A DNA stretch of 64,000 nt. Source: Apricaphanius iberus (lineage: Eukaryota; Chordata; Actinopteri; Cyprinodontiformes; Aphaniidae). The stretch covers positions 1,240,001-1,304,000 of the forward strand of contig JAPXFQ010002465.1 of the NCBI GenBank assembly GCA_028564705.1. The letters run 5' to 3'. Shown piece after piece: positions 14,501 through 24,661 of this stretch. The notes beneath the pieces were generated by a model. It searched no databases. It was not told where the DNA came from and saw nothing but the letters and a program-made list of their open reading frames with translations. Both the position numbers and the translations under genes were made by a program. The stretch's first letter is position 1; each line of letters starts with the position of its first letter.

Positions 14501-17500
14501 CATCAGCATTTTGGAATCAGTGAAGTGTGTTTTTCAAATTGGAGCGGAGCAACAGGACCCCTGGAAGTGTATAATGAAGAATATGCTTATTGACTCTCAC
14601 TGGAAAATGGCTAGGAATGAATTATTTCATTTGTAGTTCAGTTAGGATTTTTTTGGTGTGTGCGCAGCGCCGATTTTTTTGTGGGCGAAGCCCGTGTCCG
14701 CAGTGCTGAGCAGTAGCTCAGAGAGAACGATGTGACTAAAATCGGTTTGTGTGTGGTGTCTCTCCACAGACACCGTACATGGTAGGAGCACAACAGGAAA
14801 ATCTGTGATTTTTTTGTTTTGTTTTTTGTTTTTCTCACGGCGTGTGCGGCCCCAAACTCTTCCACAATTTTATAATCCTTCCTTGTAAACCAGGCTTTAG
14901 CGTAGAGTGGAAAATTATTTAACACTACATACCTCTTATCCACAGTGAGTCAAGGTGGAGGCGGTATGATGCTGTGGGAAAGCCTTTTAGCAGTGAATAT
15001 TTTCTGTGAAATATTGCAGTTTTTCCAAATTTTAAGTATCAGTTCATGGTATCTGTTAACTTTAACCGATATGAGTACATTAGAACGATATCGGCCTGAT
15101 ACCAGTGTTGGCAATACTGGCTAATATAGTGTTTTTATTAAGTTACTCATTTTGTACCTTTTTTTTCTTTTGTTATTTTCTGTGCTTTGCTTTTCCAATT
15201 CTTAAAAATAAAATAACTGTAGTTCATTATTTGTTATTTTCCCCTTTTGTTTAGTCTATCCGAAAGAAAGTACCGATAAGGATACTGATAAAGTACCGGA
15301 TCGATAAGGAGAACCGTTAAGATTAGTTGTAACGATAAATCCTTAACGATCCCTATAAACGTGTGTGACATAGATGGTTTGTTTCTCTGCAGCCCCCAGC
15401 ATGGCTCCAGGAGGATCGGCCAGTCCCCGGACCGTCATGTTCACTGTAGGTTCGCCTCCCAGCAGCAGCACGCCTCCCACCTGCAGCCACCTAGGCGCCA
15501 GACCTCGCACCACTTCTGGTGAGAACCTCCTCCAGCATCACATACAGTAGGTCTCAGTATCCGACCTTTGTTAATAATCCTGGTTGTAATGGGACCACCT
15601 GTGTTCTCAGTGGGCTCCAACAGCTCGGCCGGCTCCTTGTGTTCCACCAGTGGTCGGGTGTGTGTGGGCTCTCCCCCTGGCATGGTCATAGGTTCCTCTC
15701 CTCCAGGAAGTTTAGGGGTTGGGCAGGGTGTTCCAGTAGCAGATGGAGGACCCAGCAGCCTGCGCTACATTCCCTATGGGACCTCTCCTCCCAGCATGGA
15801 GGGGTTCATCACTTTTGAGGCCCCAGAGCTGCCTGAGGAGACGCTGATGGAGGTGAGATGATGGGGTCTCTGACTTAGTGTTGATGTAGTTTTGGGGGAA
15901 AAAAAGTAATTTATTTCAGAACTGTTGAGGTACCCTGTTTGCAGGGTTTTCCACAAGCGCTGGCTATATAGCCGACTACTCAATGAAGTCCAGCCGGTTA
16001 CTTATTTATCACTGGGATATGATTCCGCGCAATGCTATGCACGACGTTAGCACGGCCATCGTATTTTCCCTTTCATACTTCAGCTATGTGAACTGGGGTA
16101 GCTTTCAAACTCCGCTGCTCCGCCCGGTCCTTTAATATACTTTCGGCCGGTCGCACTGAACTAATATCCTTCAGCTCGCATAAGCCAAGAGGTGTGAGAA
16201 AATGACACCAAAAAAAAAATCCAATCAGCAGACTATGGAAGGCTTCTTAAAGGAGAAAAGTGGTCAGTTTAAGTGCTTCACAGTAGTATTAAGATTCTAA
16301 TTACTATATTCATCCTAAAAGGGACATTCATGGTTTAAAAAGAAAACCAAAAAAATCAGATTTTTTTAAATTTAACGGTGGTATTTTAATGTACACCTAC
16401 AAATGTTATATTGTTGCTGCTGAAATATTTTGAGATGGGCCTGGACTCCGATCCTGAATGGGAAGATAGTGACAACAGTGAAGTTGATTAAAGAGCAGAA
16501 TGGAGAAATGAAACCATTAAGTTTATCATTTATGTTGGAAACGTCTTTTACTTAAGAGTATTTTTATTTTATTTGAAAGATATTGTGGTGTTTACGACGA
16601 AGTTTGAAAAAAAAATGCACATGAATATCATGCTGTTACTTATATTTACATTATATGGTCAGTAATATCTAAATGATTTTAAGCCACAGCGTTGAACCAA
16701 AGGGCCAAACATTAATCTGGCATGTCGTAGTTTTCTCTTCTGCTTCTTGGGTTAAACTTTGTGTTTGCTTTCCTGCGCTCAGCGTGAGCATACAGACACC
16801 CTGATGCACCTTCGAATGATGCTTTCCTTCACCGACTGCATTCTGGAGATGGCAGCAGTGCGTGCTGGGGGGGCGGAGCTTGGCGTGTCTGCTGCCTCCC
16901 TTTACCCCCCCCAGGACAGTGTGGTTGTGGACCAGATCAGCCAGCTCAGTAAAGAGTGGGGGTAAGAAGCAGGGACAAGAAATGAAATCTTTCTATGCAG
17001 CAACTATTGATTTAATCTAAGGTGGTGCATCAGTGTTATTGTTTCATAATGTAACTGTGCTGCCCTCTACAGGCAGGTGGAGCAGTTGGTGCTCTATATG
17101 AAGGCAGCTCAGCTCCTTGCTTCCTCTCTCCATCTGGCAAAGGCTCAGATCAAATCTGCCAAGCTGAATCCCTCCAATGCTGTCAAACAAGGTAGGACAT
17201 GTCCCTCTTCATCTCTCTAATCTAACTTTGTCAAATAAGTTTAACGTTGACTGGAATAATGAATGCAGACATCATTAGCAGCTAGAACTCGTCACATGTT
17301 TTACCTCACAGCATCAGATCAAACTCAATCTAAAGTGTGTTTCCTCATTCTGTCAGTGGTCAAGAGTTTGAACGAGCGCTACAAAAGCTGCATCGCCTTC
17401 TGTCGCCACCTGACGGACAAACTCAACCACTTCTTCTCAGATAAGCAGCGCTTTGTGGACGAGATCAACAGCGTCACTGCTGAAAAGCTCATCTACAACC

Positions 17501-18526
17501 ACGCAGTGGAGATTGTGAGTTTCAAACATAGAAAGGTGACCCCACCATCTGAATCATCTGAAGCATGTAGCCAGCATGCCTAATGGTTGTACGATGTGTG
17601 TCAGGTTCAGTCTGCAGCTCTGGATGAGATGTTTAAACAAACGGAGGACATAGCGTACCGCTACAGTAAGGCTGCCATGCTGCTGGATGGCCTCTCCAAG
17701 ATCCTGCAGGATCCTGCTGACACTGAGAACGTGCTCAAATGTGAGGACGCAACAACGCACCAACATTTTATTCATTACGCAATGCTAGAAGACCATTTGT
17801 TTAACAGCTTGTTTAATGGCGCTTTAAAAAAAAAAAAGGGTCTAATGAACCCAAACTGTATTTGCTGCCACTCTAACCACTTCCTGGAAGATTCACAGGT
17901 CATGTTATTAACAAGGTGTTTTTGATTTCGTATCAAAGCGAAAGTTGACAAAATTACTGCCAAGTCAAAAGTTTTGAAGCCTTTACATAAAACTACATTG
18001 AGCACCATTCTCCTCATAAGCCATGAAATGCAAAGAAAACACTATATGTGTTTTATGGAACTCCAAAAGTGCCACACTTCAGTAAATGATTGTGTCAATT
18101 AATTGAATCAGTAAACCAAAGAATAAATGGTTAAATGTATTTTTAAGCCATCGGGTTATTAAATACTTCTTATTTTGATTATTTTCTGTATATTCATTAT
18201 TCTAGATTGGGATTAATCACAAGAGGTAGACCAAACTGAAATGGTTAAAATCCGCTTCCTGTGCTGGTTAACCAGTCAAATGTCAGGCTTTTTTTAATAC
18301 GACTACAGAATATCTTTTATTAAGACTTCAAATCCTCAGATTTTGAATAAATAACTACATCTGAAATGTATCACTTATTGCCATTTGTTGTATTTTAAGG
18401 ATTTTTAGCTAACCAGTTTAACTCTAGTCCTAACGGCCGTCTCTGTGTGTGTTTGCTGCAGATAAAGCCAGCGTGGAACGCAGGATCTCGTCTCTGTGCT
18501 ACTGTACGGTCACACTGTATGAGTAG
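670..18526 (+). CDS. ulk2: ULK2, unc-51-like autophagy kinase 2 (5'-truncated by window edge)
   Basis: ULK2 is a Ser/Thr kinase that works with ATG13, FIP200 and ATG101 to start autophagosome formation. Exons read from splice sites: 670-752, 1135-1185, 1279-1367, 1751-1916, 3298-3355, 10065-10217, 11183-11328, 11424-11504, 12217-12494, 13247-13425, 13583-13692, 15393-15518, 15611-15852, 16783-16961, 17073-17191, 17357-17514, 17605-17740, 18462-18526. All have AG acceptors and GT donors. Together they total 2419 nt: one trailing codon base, 805 codons and a TAG stop, with no frame break. The translation opens with the kinase C-lobe end ([20 protein letters not shown]) and ends [11 protein letters not shown]. 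It is collinear with vertebrate ULK2 as I remember it and closer to ULK2 than ULK1 (linker motifs, [14 protein letters not shown] C-terminal block). Human ULK2 is 1036 residues, so about 230 residues, including the ATP-binding and catalytic motifs, lie upstream. Assignment is very secure; a few exon edges could shift by some bases. Confidence 0.96.
1751..1916 (+). other. ulk2: ULK2 exon with LC3-interacting region (LIR)
   Basis: This exon encodes the [15 protein letters not shown] segment and the acidic motif [10 protein letters not shown] (core DDFVLV at 1877-1894). In ULK1/ULK2 the equivalent DDFV-L/M-V motif binds ATG8-family proteins (LC3/GABARAP) through the pattern acidic-F-x-x-V. The motif is intact here: two Asp precede Phe, and Val occupies the second hydrophobic pocket position. 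The function is taken from the family; the motif itself is read from the sequence. Confidence 0.85.
1917..3297. other. ulk2: ULK2 intron without recognised elements
   Basis: Non-coding sequence between the LIR exon and exon 3298-3355. It contains a (CA)n tract at about 3126-3145. No transposon ends or coding similarity were seen. Confidence 0.65.
3447..3825. mobile_element. hAT-like MITE, 379 bp
   Basis: A non-coding element with short inverted ends (TAGAGAT... and ...ATCTCTG) and internal near-palindromic blocks (ATGTATTGG type). It is flanked by GTTAAAAG at 3439-3446 and GTTAACAG at 3826-3833, an 8-bp target duplication with one mismatch. The 8-bp duplication and TAGAG-type end suggest hAT mobilisation. 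It sits in the large ULK2 intron. Confidence 0.6.
4618..4720 (-). pseudogene. Possible Tc1 transposase remnant
   Basis: The minus strand reads [20 protein letters not shown], resembling the Tc1 motif around the third catalytic residue (SPDLNPIENLW). The rest of the open frame (to 4953) has no Tc1 resemblance. Only about 25 residues support the call. Confidence 0.35.
5035..5558 (-). mobile_element. Internally deleted Tc1-family element, 524 bp
   Basis: The ends are inverted repeats of about 27 bp with one mismatch, starting CAGT.CTCTGCATAAATGAG. TA dinucleotides flank it on both sides. Internal blocks (AATGGCCCACATTTGTTGGA, GTGGCTTTTCTCCTAGGACT) match, in reverse orientation, the terminal region of the longer Tc1-like element at 55633-57036, so it is a deletion derivative of that family. 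There is no transposase coding capacity. Its right end abuts a (TA)n tract shared with the next Tc1 element. Confidence 0.8.
5559..5594. repeat. (TA)n microsatellite
   Basis: An uninterrupted TA tract of 36 bases separates two Tc1-superfamily elements. It continues for about 12 bases after the second element (from 7213), so that element inserted inside the repeat. Confidence 0.95.
5595..7212 (-). mobile_element. Full-length Tc1/mariner element (Passport-like), 1618 bp
   Basis: Outer inverted repeats of 27 bp are identical at both ends, beginning CACTACCGTTCAAAAGTTTG, and TA flanks both sides. The element carries one transposase gene on the minus strand, broken only by frameshifts. The terminal sequence resembles the Passport/PPTN Tc1 group first found in plaice and known from many fishes. 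The high identity of the ends suggests fairly recent activity. Confidence 0.93.
5757..6800 (-). pseudogene. Tc1 transposase, two frameshifts
   Basis: Read from 6800 down to 5757. The N-terminus [20 protein letters not shown] is the paired-like HTH DNA-binding domain, with a second HTH in the next block. The catalytic triad is visible: WTDESKF (first Asp), [10 protein letters not shown] (second Asp) and [12 protein letters not shown] (Glu). Frame is lost around 6575-6610, between the two HTH segments, and again around 6300-6340, just after [11 protein letters not shown]. Together the pieces cover a normal Tc1 length of about 340 residues. It cannot make active transposase as it stands, but the gene is otherwise little eroded. 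Confidence 0.93.
7290..8170 (+). mobile_element. 3' fragment of a jockey/CR1-type LINE (reverse transcriptase)
   Basis: The + strand encodes the RT end: [20 protein letters not shown], then [12 protein letters not shown] (the YADD-type catalytic box altered to YSDE), [34 protein letters not shown] and ICWGSS. After a frameshift near 7855 it continues as [11 protein letters not shown]...PLHETIL...[17 protein letters not shown]. It ends with a 3' tail containing AATAAAATATTTTTGGATTG. The 5' part is missing, as is usual for LINEs. The same family recurs at 23280-27300. The exact clade (Rex/L2/CR1) is uncertain. Confidence 0.85.
10359..10376. repeat. Poly-G tract (18 G)
   Basis: A homopolymer run of 18 G in the ULK2 intron just after exon 10065-10217. 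The length is prone to sequencing error. Confidence 0.9.
12217..12494 (+). other. ulk2: ULK2 linker exon with RLxSAPTLTD phosphosite motif
   Basis: The longest linker exon encodes [15 protein letters not shown], then a Ser-rich tract and [12 protein letters not shown]. The Ser codon at 12261-12263 lies in the context known in ULK1 as the AMPK/14-3-3 site (RLxSAPxLxD). The motif is seen directly; regulation by AMPK is inferred from ULK1. A 652-bp hAT-type MITE lies 44 bases downstream of this exon's donor. Confidence 0.75.
12539..13190. mobile_element. hAT-type MITE, 652 bp, with perfect 8-bp TSD
   Basis: The element starts TAGAGGGTG and ends CACCCTCTA (9-bp perfect inverted repeats). It is flanked by identical GTTCATGC at 12531-12538 and 13191-13198. 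It has no transposase frame. The interior is rich in CCCGTCCCG-type blocks (12575-12590, 13060-13130) and has a C-tract near 12594-12606. It is inserted in the intron right after exon 12217-12494. Confidence 0.88.
13870..15360. repeat. Composite repeat region in ULK2 intron
   Basis: Contains fish MITE-like blocks: GGGGTGTGCGATATGAC near 13885, a long low-similarity AT-rich middle, and ACCGATATGAGTACATTAGA...CGATATCGG with TTAACGATCCCTATAAA near 15065-15357. The boundaries and any target duplication are unclear. No coding exon was found between 13693 and 15392. Confidence 0.45.
15393..15518 (+). other. ulk2: ULK2 exon with mTORC1-type FTVGSPP motif
   Basis: The exon encodes [20 protein letters not shown]. 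The Ser codon at 15452-15454 lies in FTVGSPP, the same context as the inhibitory mTORC1 site of mammalian ULK1 (Ser757 in mouse). Conservation of the core suggests that nutrient-dependent inhibition is kept. Only the motif is visible in the sequence. Confidence 0.8.
15942..16740 (+). mobile_element. Probable hAT-related remnant
   Basis: The left edge CAGGGTTTTCCACAAGCG resembles hAT termini. Inside, an ATG at about 16202 begins [20 protein letters not shown], similar in style to N-termini of TTF/BED-type transposases, and the frame then breaks. Another short frame ends in [12 protein letters not shown] at about 16490. No matching right end or target duplication was found. Confidence 0.4.
16783..18526 (+). 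other. ulk2: ULK2 C-terminal domain exons (ATG13-binding, MIT-like helices)
   Basis: Five exons encode [10 protein letters not shown]...[31 protein letters not shown], the helix with [54 protein letters not shown] and [20 protein letters not shown]. The terminal segment is [16 protein letters not shown]. This is the alpha-helical C-terminal region that in ULK1/2 contacts ATG13 and membranes. The protein ends a little differently from human ULK2, which has STATV at the end. Confidence 0.92.
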
Positions 18527-19600
18527 CTGCACCTGAACGCCACCGAGGGACCATGTCCTAAAAGACTCTGGAACAGTGAAGGACTCAAAGACTCCTGTTC
18601 CCCCCTGTAGCAGCTCAAGCACTTTTCATTTTTTCGTCCTTTGTTTTGGAAGTTGTTTTTTGTTTCTATTATCTGCGTTCGTCATCGGTTTGTTGTCCCA
18701 GCTGAGCTGCAGACTGAGCTCTGGGTAACGCACATATTTCCAACCAAAGATGAAAAAAAAAAAAAAATCAAGAGGAAAACCGTAAAAGCAGATGTGGACA
18801 TCAAAGCATTCTTTCTAAAGGTGCTTTTCAATATGTTATGATGGGGACGTCCCATCAGGTTACCATAGAAACTCTGGATATCATTGGATTTTAGCAGGAA
18901 AGAGGATTCACAGGACTGTGAGACAGTACTGTGGACTCTAAAAAGACTCGTACTCTGTGTGAAGAAACGTATCTTTTAATATGTAATCAGTGGTCATTTC
19001 CTCTCGTTTCAGTTGTGGTGTATTTATTTTGAATGAACTCCAACTATTCTGTCTTTCATGAAAACCTCAAGTATTGCAGTTGAAGGGAAATGGACAGCCT
19101 GAATCTGTCTAAATGGACTTTTGCTTCAACAAAAAACCCACGCTGCTGTTAAATGAACCAGACAGCCATGAGAGCAAAGGATCCTGTAGATTTCTAATCA
19201 CTTAGTTTTTACTTTCTGTGTTTTAAACTCAAGCACTTTATTATGGAACGGGGGGGTCAGTGGTGGAAAACAGATAAACGTTAAGCGTCGGTGTGGATGC
19301 TTCTCTCATCACTCCACTCGCCCTCTGCAGACCTGCTTTACATGCATGATCGAGAAGTCCTCACCTACACACGTGTTCATTGGAGGAGAGATGAGCTGCA
19401 GTTTGAATGCATCCTCCTTTAGCCCCTCTGACTTTTTTATTATAATAACAAAGCAACATTTTGACAGCTTTGCTTTTGACTTGATCATGTAGCTGATTGG
19501 TCAGCTGGGGGGATTAATTAAATGACCTGCATTAGTGGACATGTTCCAATAAGTTTCTTTTTCCTAAAACGAAATAAAAAAAATGAAATGAAATGCAGCT
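18527..19600 (+). other. ulk2: ULK2 3' untranslated region (probable extent)
   Basis: Non-coding sequence follows the TAG stop. The first strong polyadenylation hexamer, AATAAA, is at 19573-19578 in an A-rich context, about 1.05 kb after the stop. No repeat was recognised in this stretch, in keeping with a retained UTR. A longer UTR reaching about 20.7 kb cannot be excluded. Short open frames here (for example 19773-20111) have no recognisable relatives. Confidence 0.5.
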
Positions 19601-22080
19601 TTTTATCTCATCAACTGTAGCTAACAAAAGGAGCAACTGAACTTGTAAATATTTGAATGAGCTGCATGTAAGGATTCCCCTTTTTGTGGGGTGTGTGTAT
19701 GAGATCCTGGCGATAGCTCCTGCCTCTCAGTCAAAGAGCACAAATCTTTTTATGTAGATAGATGAATTTATATTGCTCGTATTTGTGTTTGCCAAGGGTT
19801 TGATAAGAAAATCAGTCTTTGGCACACCAGGAGCGTGCCAAAGATTTGCAACAAAGCTCACGGCAGCTCCATTCTTTCTACCAGGACTGTTTGATGTTGA
19901 GATCACACTCATTAGCGCTTGTTTAGAAGAGTGTCAGTCTGTGATGTTTTCAGATGAGGGTCATTTCCCCTCCCAATCTACATTCTGGGTTTCCCCATCT
20001 CCACTGCCCTCTTGTCCAGTCGGTCCCTCTAAAGTCATGTGCTGTGCTCTCAACACTGTATGTACTGTATGTCAGAGTTGCCAGGTGTGCATTAAGGTCA
20101 GTGGTATCTAGTTAGATAGAAAAGGAGGTGCCTTCTTATGAAAGCAGACACAGGCCTACTCTTCTGTACAGATGTGAATATGTTTATCTGTGTAAAAATA
20201 CAAACTCTGAGGTTTCAGGGCCTATATTCCACATGTACTGTTCTTTTTTTTCTAACATATCTCTGTTTGAGTTTCTACATAATTTTTTCAATGAGCTCTG
20301 ATCAACATGAAGCCTATTACTGCACACAAACTGAAGAGGGAACTAATAAGGCGAAAAACCACCCGGTTAGTGTATCTTTCTGGACTGTTAAAACATGATC
20401 GTTGTAAAAGAAGCATGGGTACCAAGTCTGCAATTTTCCCTGTAGAACCTTTAGAATGTTGAATGTATCTGCCCTGTTGTTTTGCACCTCTCCAGCTTGA
20501 TCTGAATGCATATTAAGGAGACAGTCACATCCTCTATTCTACTCTGTCTGAGCACCAGTTTTACAAAGTAAAATCTTAACGTTCTACTCGTCTGATTCCA
20601 GGGGGAGTCTCCCATTGTTCTTGATGGAACTCAAATACAGTCTTTGTACTTTAAAGAAATCAAGCTGCGTGTGAGTGCTTTTTTTTCTATTTAGGTTTCT
20701 CACGTTTAACAATTTCAGCTTGAAAAAAGTTAGACTTTTTGAAATTATTAAATTAAAAAACTATCATTGATATGTTAGCCCATTAATATCTGATACTCAA
20801 TTATCTAAGGTTTACTACCAATGCTGAACATCTGAAAATGATATTAGTTCACCAGTATGGAAAAACTGATGAGTCTATAAAGCTGGCACATTACCTGTGC
20901 CGGATTGACTTCTGTTTTATGTATCAGATAAATCATTAAATTATCACTTTCAAATCTGTTTCTGAAGGGCAAACTGTCAAAGAACCAACATTTTACACTT
21001 TCTGAAACCAATATTAATGCTTATAAGCTCTATTAATCTGCTTACTAAAATGATAACTAACCCAATAATTAGTTATCCTACTAATATTTTACTAATTAAA
21101 GAAAAATAAAATAGAAAAGTCAAACTCTTAAAAAGGGAGCTGAGAATAGAGAATATCTAGGTGAATAATTCAATTCAGTTTATTTATATAGCTGAATATC
21201 TAACTGAATAAAGATTTATCTTCAAATCTGTAATTCTCTGCACTGTAATTTAAGTTTCCTTACATAATTTGAATAGTAAATGGAGCTATTGCAGCATGAT
21301 GCGAGCCCCCCCCCCCGTCTCACTGACTGGCAAAAGAGCAATACCGCTTTATTAAAGAAGCGAATGAACTCTGAAATTAAAAAGTGACGATGACAAAAAG
21401 TTGCCCCAATGAATGCAAGCTATGGTTTTATAAGAACTTGGTGCATTTTCTTAAAAAAAACAAAAACAAAAAAAACTCTGAGGGCTTAGCTGGAAACCAT
21501 GTAGGTGCATCCTCATTCTCAAAACCCCATAGGTTTGGTTGGGGGATGGGTGGCTTTAACATAATATCTGTGATGAATGACGGCCTTTGCCTCTCATTTA
21601 GGCTATCAAATGTTTGTAGAAACTGTCCTATATTCTTTACTACAAATTAAATTAAGAATGTTGGTACAAATGAAGAAATAAAGAAAATGAAATAAAAAAA
21701 TCACCAAATCAAGGTTTTTTACAGAGTGTTGTAAACTAGAGCTATTAAAATAAACCACTCTCACCCAGAAAATTAAAGCAAAAACAAGGATTGCTGTACA
21801 AATAGTGTATTTGGATGCATTGTTGGTTAGAACAAGTAGGCCTCTAAAACAAATCAACCCACTACACAGAGTACAGATGACAGTTAAAATTACATAAAAC
21901 TGTTGGAATGACCTGTATGTGTACTATGCAAAACAAAACAACAAAAAAACAGTAGCAGGCAAACCTGTGACAAACAAAGCCGTGCCTGTTAGCTCTTGAT
22001 GGCAGGAAGTTCCCATGAAAAAAAGAACAAGCCAGGACAAGCTCAGACAAGAATCCTGTTAATGATTTCTTTTCCATTTA
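19601..22080. other. Intergenic DNA after ULK2, no gene recognised
   Basis: AT-rich sequence with short random frames. It includes an AATTCAATTCAGTTTATTTATATAGC repeat core near 21168-21195, also present near 22872, and a C-tract near 21308. It may hold an extended ULK2 3'UTR to about 20.7 kb. Confidence 0.5.
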
Positions 22081-23280
22081 TCTCCGTATTTGTGGACAGT
22101 CAGCAATGCTTCTCCACTGCAGGTGAGACAGCATATTATCTTTAACTATTTAACAATAAATCACTGACACCAGAATTCTGCATACATTATACTGTTGGGA
22201 TTAATTTTCCATAATGCTGGACGAACTACAGCTCCTACCATACCATGTGCCGCCCTCAGCACATTCTCATTGGTCTGTGGCTGGTGATGAGAAACAGAAG
22301 GGATTAGACACCCTGCATACATGAAATTTGTGTCGATCCCTGCTCATTCACTGAGCTGAAAGGAGACGGCAGGCTGATTGTGAAATTCCTCTTTTTTTGA
22401 TTCCAACTTGCTGGTTCAGAAAGGAACCAAAGGTAATACTTCCTGCCAAACTAACCGGCTTCCTGTTTGCGTATCTAGGAAGTCTTCTGGCATTTGGCTT
22501 ATACCAAAATAGCTCTCTCAAGACAGGCCCAACTCAGATCGTCACCTGCATCTGAACGCTTTTGTCTAAAAATCTGCTGTGCACACCGCTGTTCCTAAAA
22601 GGACTCTATCACAGTTTGGACCATTTTCTTCCTTTCTCCATTGTTGGTCTTGGATTTTCAATGTGGATGGAAAGTCATCGCCACAGTAGGATAAAATTAG
22701 TTTATACAATCTGTGTAGGGTCTTAGAAAATTAGTAAAACACAAGTTTAGACTTGTATGACTTGGTTTAATTGATTTATTTGCAAATTGTTAAACCACTC
22801 TGCTCATTGTTGATTATTGTCGCCACACACTAGTTTTTGAGCCGTGAATGTTTTTTCAGTGTTAACTGGTTCAATTCAATTCAGTTTATTTATATAGCGC
22901 CGTTTCACAAAAAATGTAATCTCAAGGCACTTTACAAGAAGAGTTATTACAATACAATGTTTAATGTAGAAATTAGAGAACCACAGAAGACTGCTTTGTG
23001 AATTCTCAGCACAACTCATTCTGGTTGTCACTTAAAGCAGTACCATATCCCCTCTTGTCATTTACATTTCATTTTGTTAATGCAAGTGACTTCGGAGAAT
23101 GGAGAAATTCAACCTGGAAAAATTCCAACATGGATGCAGAATAGGAGAAGAAATGGAGAGCAACACAGCAATGTTGCCTGCATTCTCCGGGGATCACGGC
23201 ACCTCCTCCTCCGCCCCCCTGCTCCTTCTATAATATACTGACCACACATCACCTCCCCCTTCTTCTGTCACCTTCTCAGT
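22081..23280. other. Intergenic DNA, possible regulatory stretch
   Basis: No coding similarity was seen. A GC-richer piece at about 22210-22400 contains an inverted CCAAT (CATTGGTC) and could belong to an ALDH3A2 5' region, but this is weak. At 22871-22945 there is a common fish repeat (TTCAGTTTATTTATATAGCG, then CTCAAGGCACTTTACA). Confidence 0.35.
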
Positions 23281-24282
23281 TGACCAGGTCTGGGTAACGG
23301 CTACTGAGACTTGACATTGATAAAACTGCTGGACCTGTTTGTGTCAGCCCCAGAGTCCTCAAAACATGTGCCACCCAGGTCTGTGGAGTTCATCTTCACA
23401 TCTTCAGGATGCCCCTCCATCTTTAAAGGGTCCCTGTGATGTGGAAAACATTATGCCTCATGCCGATGCCAAAGACTATGCATCCCAGCGATCTGAAGGA
23501 CTACAGGCCGGTGGCCCTGACGTCACATATCATGAAGACCTTTGAGCGACTCATTCTGGACCAACTCCGGCCCATGGTTAAGTCGCATATAGATCCAATA
23601 CAGTTCTCCTACCGGCTGCAACTAAAGTGGAGGACCCCATCCTGTACCTGCTGAACCTTGTCAAGGCTCACCCGGACAAGCCAGCCAGCTCTGTGAGGGT
23701 CATGTTTTTTTCATTTTTCCAGTGTGTTAAACACCATTTGACCGGCTCTACTGGGTGAGAAGATGACAGCCGTGCAGGTGGATCCTCATCCTGTGTCTTG
23801 GATAATTGACTACCTGACCGGCAGACCACAATATGTAAGCCTGCAGAACTGTCTGTCAGACAGTGATCAGCAACACCAGAGCTCCACAGGGGACAGCCCT
23901 CTCTCTTTTCCTCTTCACCCTTTACACCACTGACTTCGGCTACTGCTCAGACACCTGCCATCTTCAGAAGTTTTCTGATGACTTTGCAGTGGTTGGATTT
24001 ATCACTTAGGGTGATAAGAATGAATACAGAACTGTGGTATGAAACTGTGTCACGTGGTGTGAGAAGAAACAGCTGCATCTCAGTGTAGCAAAAACCAAAA
24101 AACTGCTTGTGAACTTGAAGGTCAAAACCACTAATGAAACCTATTTCCTTTGGTGGGGTAAATGTGGACATAGTTGAGGTCTATGAAAACCTTGGTCTTG
24201 TTGTTGATAAAAAAATAGACTTTACCAAAAACACTGATGCCATCTACAGGAAGGGACAGAGTTGTCTGTATGTTTTATATAT
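23280..24282 (+). mobile_element. Decayed LINE reverse-transcriptase fragment (5' half of a split copy)
   Basis: Recognisable RT blocks are scattered over three frames with many stops: LKDYRPVALTSHIMKTFERL, the fingers region, then WIIDYLTGRPQYVSLQN, a QSSTGDSPLS block, HLQKF-like and KNTDAIYRKGQS. The family is the same as at 7290-8170. It breaks off after GQSCLY at about 24275 and resumes near 26763. Confidence 0.75.
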
Positions 24283-24626
24283 ATTTTTAAAACAAAAAGA
24301 CTGAGTCTGAGTTGATGATACGAGAGGAAAGACGACACACAAAAGAAATCTGAAACATTCAAAAAAAATTGCAGCATTAATAAAATAAAAACAAGCAATG
24401 TGAACTAAAAACTACACTTCTCCATCAAACAAATTTGGCTAAATAAATGCTCATGGTGCAGATAATTCAAGATTTATTGACGATAAATACCGGTGTTTTG
24501 TGTAGGTGTTATTTATTGTTGCTTCTTTTAATGAGGACTGTGTAATCTGTTTGATCTGTCTGTCTATTTATTGTGTCTGTCTTTTAAAAACCTACCATTG
24601 TACAATAAATCTTATTATATTATATC

Positions 24627-24661
<35 letters not shown>

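Noticed and set aside
19773..20111. 112-codon + strand frame after ULK2
   Set aside because: No domain or splice evidence; probably 3'UTR or intergenic noise.
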